From the NCBI GenBank assembly GCA_946549035.1, contig CAMNQH010000013.1, positions 1 through 64,000 on the forward strand: 64,000 bases of DNA. Reading direction: 5' to 3'. This DNA comes from an uncultured Lachnospiraceae bacterium (lineage in GTDB: Bacteria > Bacillota > Clostridia > Lachnospirales > Lachnospiraceae). A model generated the notes under the pieces. It made no database searches, was not told where the DNA came from, and saw only the letters and a program-made list of their open reading frames with translations. Positions 61,924 through 64,000 of this stretch are shown piece by piece (the stretch's first letter is position 1; every line of letters starts with the position of its first letter). The position numbers and the translations under genes were made by a program.

Positions 61924-64000
61924 ATGGAAGGAATGTTAGATTATTTGCCTTCCGGGATAATTATATTCCAGGGAAGGGAACCATTTGAAATTGTCTATGT
62001 AAACGATGGCTTTCGGAGAATGTCCCATTATGAAGAGATGGATCTGGCCCGTTGGAGAAGCGGTCTTTGGAAACTGCTGCACGAAGAAGACCGGGGGCTG
62101 GTGAAAGTAGCCTTAAGGGAAGCCTCAAGAAGCCGCTATACTGATGAATTTGAGATTCGTATTCGGTCTAAGAACGGAGAATACCGGTGGTATGTGTTCC
62201 ATATGAGCCGGGCGAACGGACAAAGCGGAGAACCTTTGATTGCAATGGCAATCACAGATATCCATGAACGCAAGCAGATGGAAGAAGAGCTTTACATACA
62301 GATGGAACGGTATAAGCTGTTAGAGCTTTTAACCGGAGAGCTTCCGTTTGATTTGGATGTGGAGAGCGGGGAAGTCCTTGTCTCCCGAAAATATTTGGAG
62401 CTTTGCGGTATGGGGGATACCCTAGAGCATTTTGCCAAGCGGCCGGAGATGGACGGGATCCTTCATAAAGGGGATATTGACAAATTCTGGAGCGCTATGG
62501 AGGAGGCTTCCATTCAGGAGCGGAACGCGGCTATGGAGCTGCGGATTAAAATAAGTGGTAATGGATCCAAAGAAGAATACAAATGGTATCGTCTCAATTA
62601 TAAGAGCGTACCGGGTATGAACGGAAAAGTCATCCGTGTGGTAGGCAGGATGTTGGATGTAAATGAAGAGAAGGAACAGACCCGCCGTCTTGCGGAACAG
62701 GTGAAGCGGGACTCTTTGACGGGCTTATATAACAGAGCCGCAACCGCTGCAGAAATTGGCGCTTATCTGGAGGCATGTCCGGATGTGTGCCATGGAATGC
62801 TGGTAATTGATATTGATAATTTTAAGGATATGAACGATACCTTTGGCCATTTATTTGGGGATACGGTGCTTACTGGCATTGCGGAAAAAATCAGCAGAGT
62901 ATTTCGGCCGGAGGATATCATTGGCCGTGTGGGCGGGGATGAATTTTTAGTTCTGATGAAGGACGTGAAGGAAGAGGAGGTTCTGGCTAAGGCCAAAAAG
63001 CTTTGCGGAGAGCTTTGGAAGAATTATCAGGGCAAGCGCCAGGAAGTGGAGATTGGCTGCAGTGTGGGGATTTCTTTTTACCGAAAAGACGGAAATAACT
63101 ATGAGGAGCTGTTTGAAAAGGCAGATTTAGCCATGTATCAGGCAAAAGAATCTGGGAAAAACTGTTTTAAGGTAGCGGGTAAAAATACAGGGAAAGCCGG
63201 GATGCGCCCAAGGAAAAAACGGGATGAGAAGATACAGACCGTAGTAAAGGTACAGGACGAGAGCTTCCTTTCCGCTGCATTTTCCTTGTTGGCGGACGCA
63301 AAGGAGATCGACAGCTCCCTGCAGCTTTTGTTGGACCGAATCGGTTACCGGTACGGGCTGGATATGGTGGTTGTTCTGGAGGACTTGGAGAACGGACAGG
63401 AATTTATAAAGACCAACGCGTGGAACCGAAATATCGGGACCGTGAACATCGAAGCCAGGGCGGAACGGTATGAGAACTGGAAGCCTTATATGAGCGGCTT
63501 TGATGAACGAGGCCTTTTGAGCATTGACAACAGCAACCGGGTGGAAGAGGAGCATAAGGCGTTAAGCGCAAAAAGCAAAGAACAGGCTCATACCCTTGTA
63601 AACTGCTGCTTTCTCTGCCAGGATGGAAAGATGGGGATGGTCATTTTTGGCAGTGTAGAAAAGGAACGTGTTTGGAGTGAGTTTGAGAAGGAGACGTTTT
63701 TAGAGGTTTCCAAGATTATATCGGTATTTGTGTCCTTAAGCAGGAACCAGCGGGAGAACGAGAATACCATTGAATCCTTAAGGAGCTGCGATCCTCTTAC
63801 CGGATTGTATAATGAGAAAGCCTTCCGGCGGATCGCTCAGGAAAAGATTTCCAATCCGGAGCCTGGAATGCAGTATGCTGTGGTTTATACGGATATCCGG
63901 GAGTTCTCTTATGTAAATGATAATTATGGAGTAGAGGCGGGAAATCAGATCTTGAAGGAGTTTGCACAGGTAGTGTCTTCCGACCGCAAGATGATTTCCG
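61924..64000 (+). CDS. PAS-PAS-GGDEF-GGDEF signalling protein (cut by window end)
   Basis: The frame begins with ATG after AAGGGG and runs past the window end, giving 692 residues so far. It has two PAS-like domains (about 1-115 and 130-260), then a GGDEF domain with an intact GGDEF at 337-341. The inhibitory I-site RPED (328-331) lies five residues before it. A coiled, GAF-like region follows (about 430-610), and a second GGDEF-like domain begins (DPLTGLYNEKAFRRI). The first domain should make cyclic di-GMP and be product-inhibited; the second is cut off, so its activity cannot be judged. There is no membrane helix, so sensing is cytosolic. Confidence 0.9.
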   Translation, partial: MEGMLDYLPSGIIIFQGREPFEIVYVNDGFRRMSHYEEMDLARWRSGLWKLLHEEDRGLVKVALREASRSRYTDEFEIRIRSKNGEYRWYVFHMSRANGQSGEPLIAMAITDIHERKQMEEELYIQMERYKLLELLTGELPFDLDVESGEVLVSRKYLELCGMGDTLEHFAKRPEMDGILHKGDIDKFWSAMEEASIQERNAAMELRIKISGNGSKEEYKWYRLNYKSVPGMNGKVIRVVGRMLDVNEEKEQTRRLAEQVKRDSLTGLYNRAATAAEIGAYLEACPDVCHGMLVIDIDNFKDMNDTFGHLFGDTVLTGIAEKISRVFRPEDIIGRVGGDEFLVLMKDVKEEEVLAKAKKLCGELWKNYQGKRQEVEIGCSVGISFYRKDGNNYEELFEKADLAMYQAKESGKNCFKVAGKNTGKAGMRPRKKRDEKIQTVVKVQDESFLSAAFSLLADAKEIDSSLQLLLDRIGYRYGLDMVVVLEDLENGQEFIKTNAWNRNIGTVNIEARAERYENWKPYMSGFDERGLLSIDNSNRVEEEHKALSAKSKEQAHTLVNCCFLCQDGKMGMVIFGSVEKERVWSEFEKETFLEVSKIISVFVSLSRNQRENENTIESLRSCDPLTGLYNEKAFRRIAQEKISNPEPGMQYAVVYTDIREFSYVNDNYGVEAGNQILKEFAQVVSSDRKMIS

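Noticed and set aside
1-64000. tRNA genes, rRNA genes, CRISPR arrays or transposases.
   Set aside because: No repeated spacer-like units, CCA-ended cloverleafs, rRNA-like tracts or transposase motifs (DDE, HUH, tyrosine recombinase) were seen by reading; weak or degenerate cases cannot be excluded without a search.

Overview
The window looks like a chromosomal segment of a low-to-moderate GC, anaerobic, spore-lineage Firmicute, most likely a Lachnospiraceae-type Clostridium relative. The reasons are strong AGGAGG ribosome sites with frequent TTG/GTG starts, TTGACA/TATAAT promoters, an iscR-nifS-nifU-mnmA cluster, the ACT/PFL (UPF0237/UPF0210) pair, YesM/YesN-type sensors, SpoVB-like and ABC-F genes, and many lipoproteins. 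The genus assignment is inference. No tRNA, rRNA, CRISPR array, insertion sequence or integrase was recognised.

The most unusual region is 73-5629. A 924-residue protein on the minus strand carries, in the correct order, the hallmarks of the eukaryote-type RNA-dependent RNA polymerase / QDE-1 / YonO superfamily. These are a KG lysine, an SMxK lysine, TG-L-L-x-x-GQVY, an RAP motif, the catalytic D-x-D-G-D, and a DKTKG tail motif. It is translationally coupled to a 252-residue zinc-ribbon protein. Divergent from it is a 586-residue fusion of a sigma-70-like factor to a DUF262 (DGQQR-type) domain. The fusion gene has a perfect TTGACA-N17-TATAAT promoter surrounded and overlapped by three LexA/DinR-like boxes. 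It also has a strong internal ribosome site exactly at the domain junction. This looks like a damage-inducible transcription or RNA-synthesis module of unknown purpose.

5.7-23.9 kb is mostly housekeeping: ridA, a secreted ComEC-like metallo-beta-lactamase lipoprotein, an Xaa-Pro aminopeptidase, a proofreading-less DNA polymerase I, and an unusual in-frame coaE-FtsA-like fusion. It continues with a WalJ-like hydrolase, ACT and PFL proteins, a MATE transporter, a very charged membrane protein, hisH-hisF, ung and a rhamnose mutarotase.

23.9-32.4 kb is a predicted rhamnose uptake locus: a YesMN two-component system divergent from an ATPase, two permeases and a RhaS-like binding protein. A second rhamnose locus at 40.6-45.8 kb encodes an AraC regulator, a GPH transporter and a cytoplasmic GH78 alpha-L-rhamnosidase. 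Between them lie hicAB, a GNAT protein, cobaltochelatase cbiK, a SpoVB/MurJ-like flippase, and the Rrf2-controlled iron-sulfur and tRNA-thiolation operon.

45.9-64 kb holds a potassium channel with a regulatory C-terminus ending in a RyR-like domain, and a PHP phosphatase. The glycolytic run gap-pgk-tpiA-(capA)-gpmI follows, then a lipoprotein, a decayed AAA/PD-(D/E)XK pseudogene, a small ABC exporter, an ABC-F protein, and a PAS-GGDEF protein cut by the window end.
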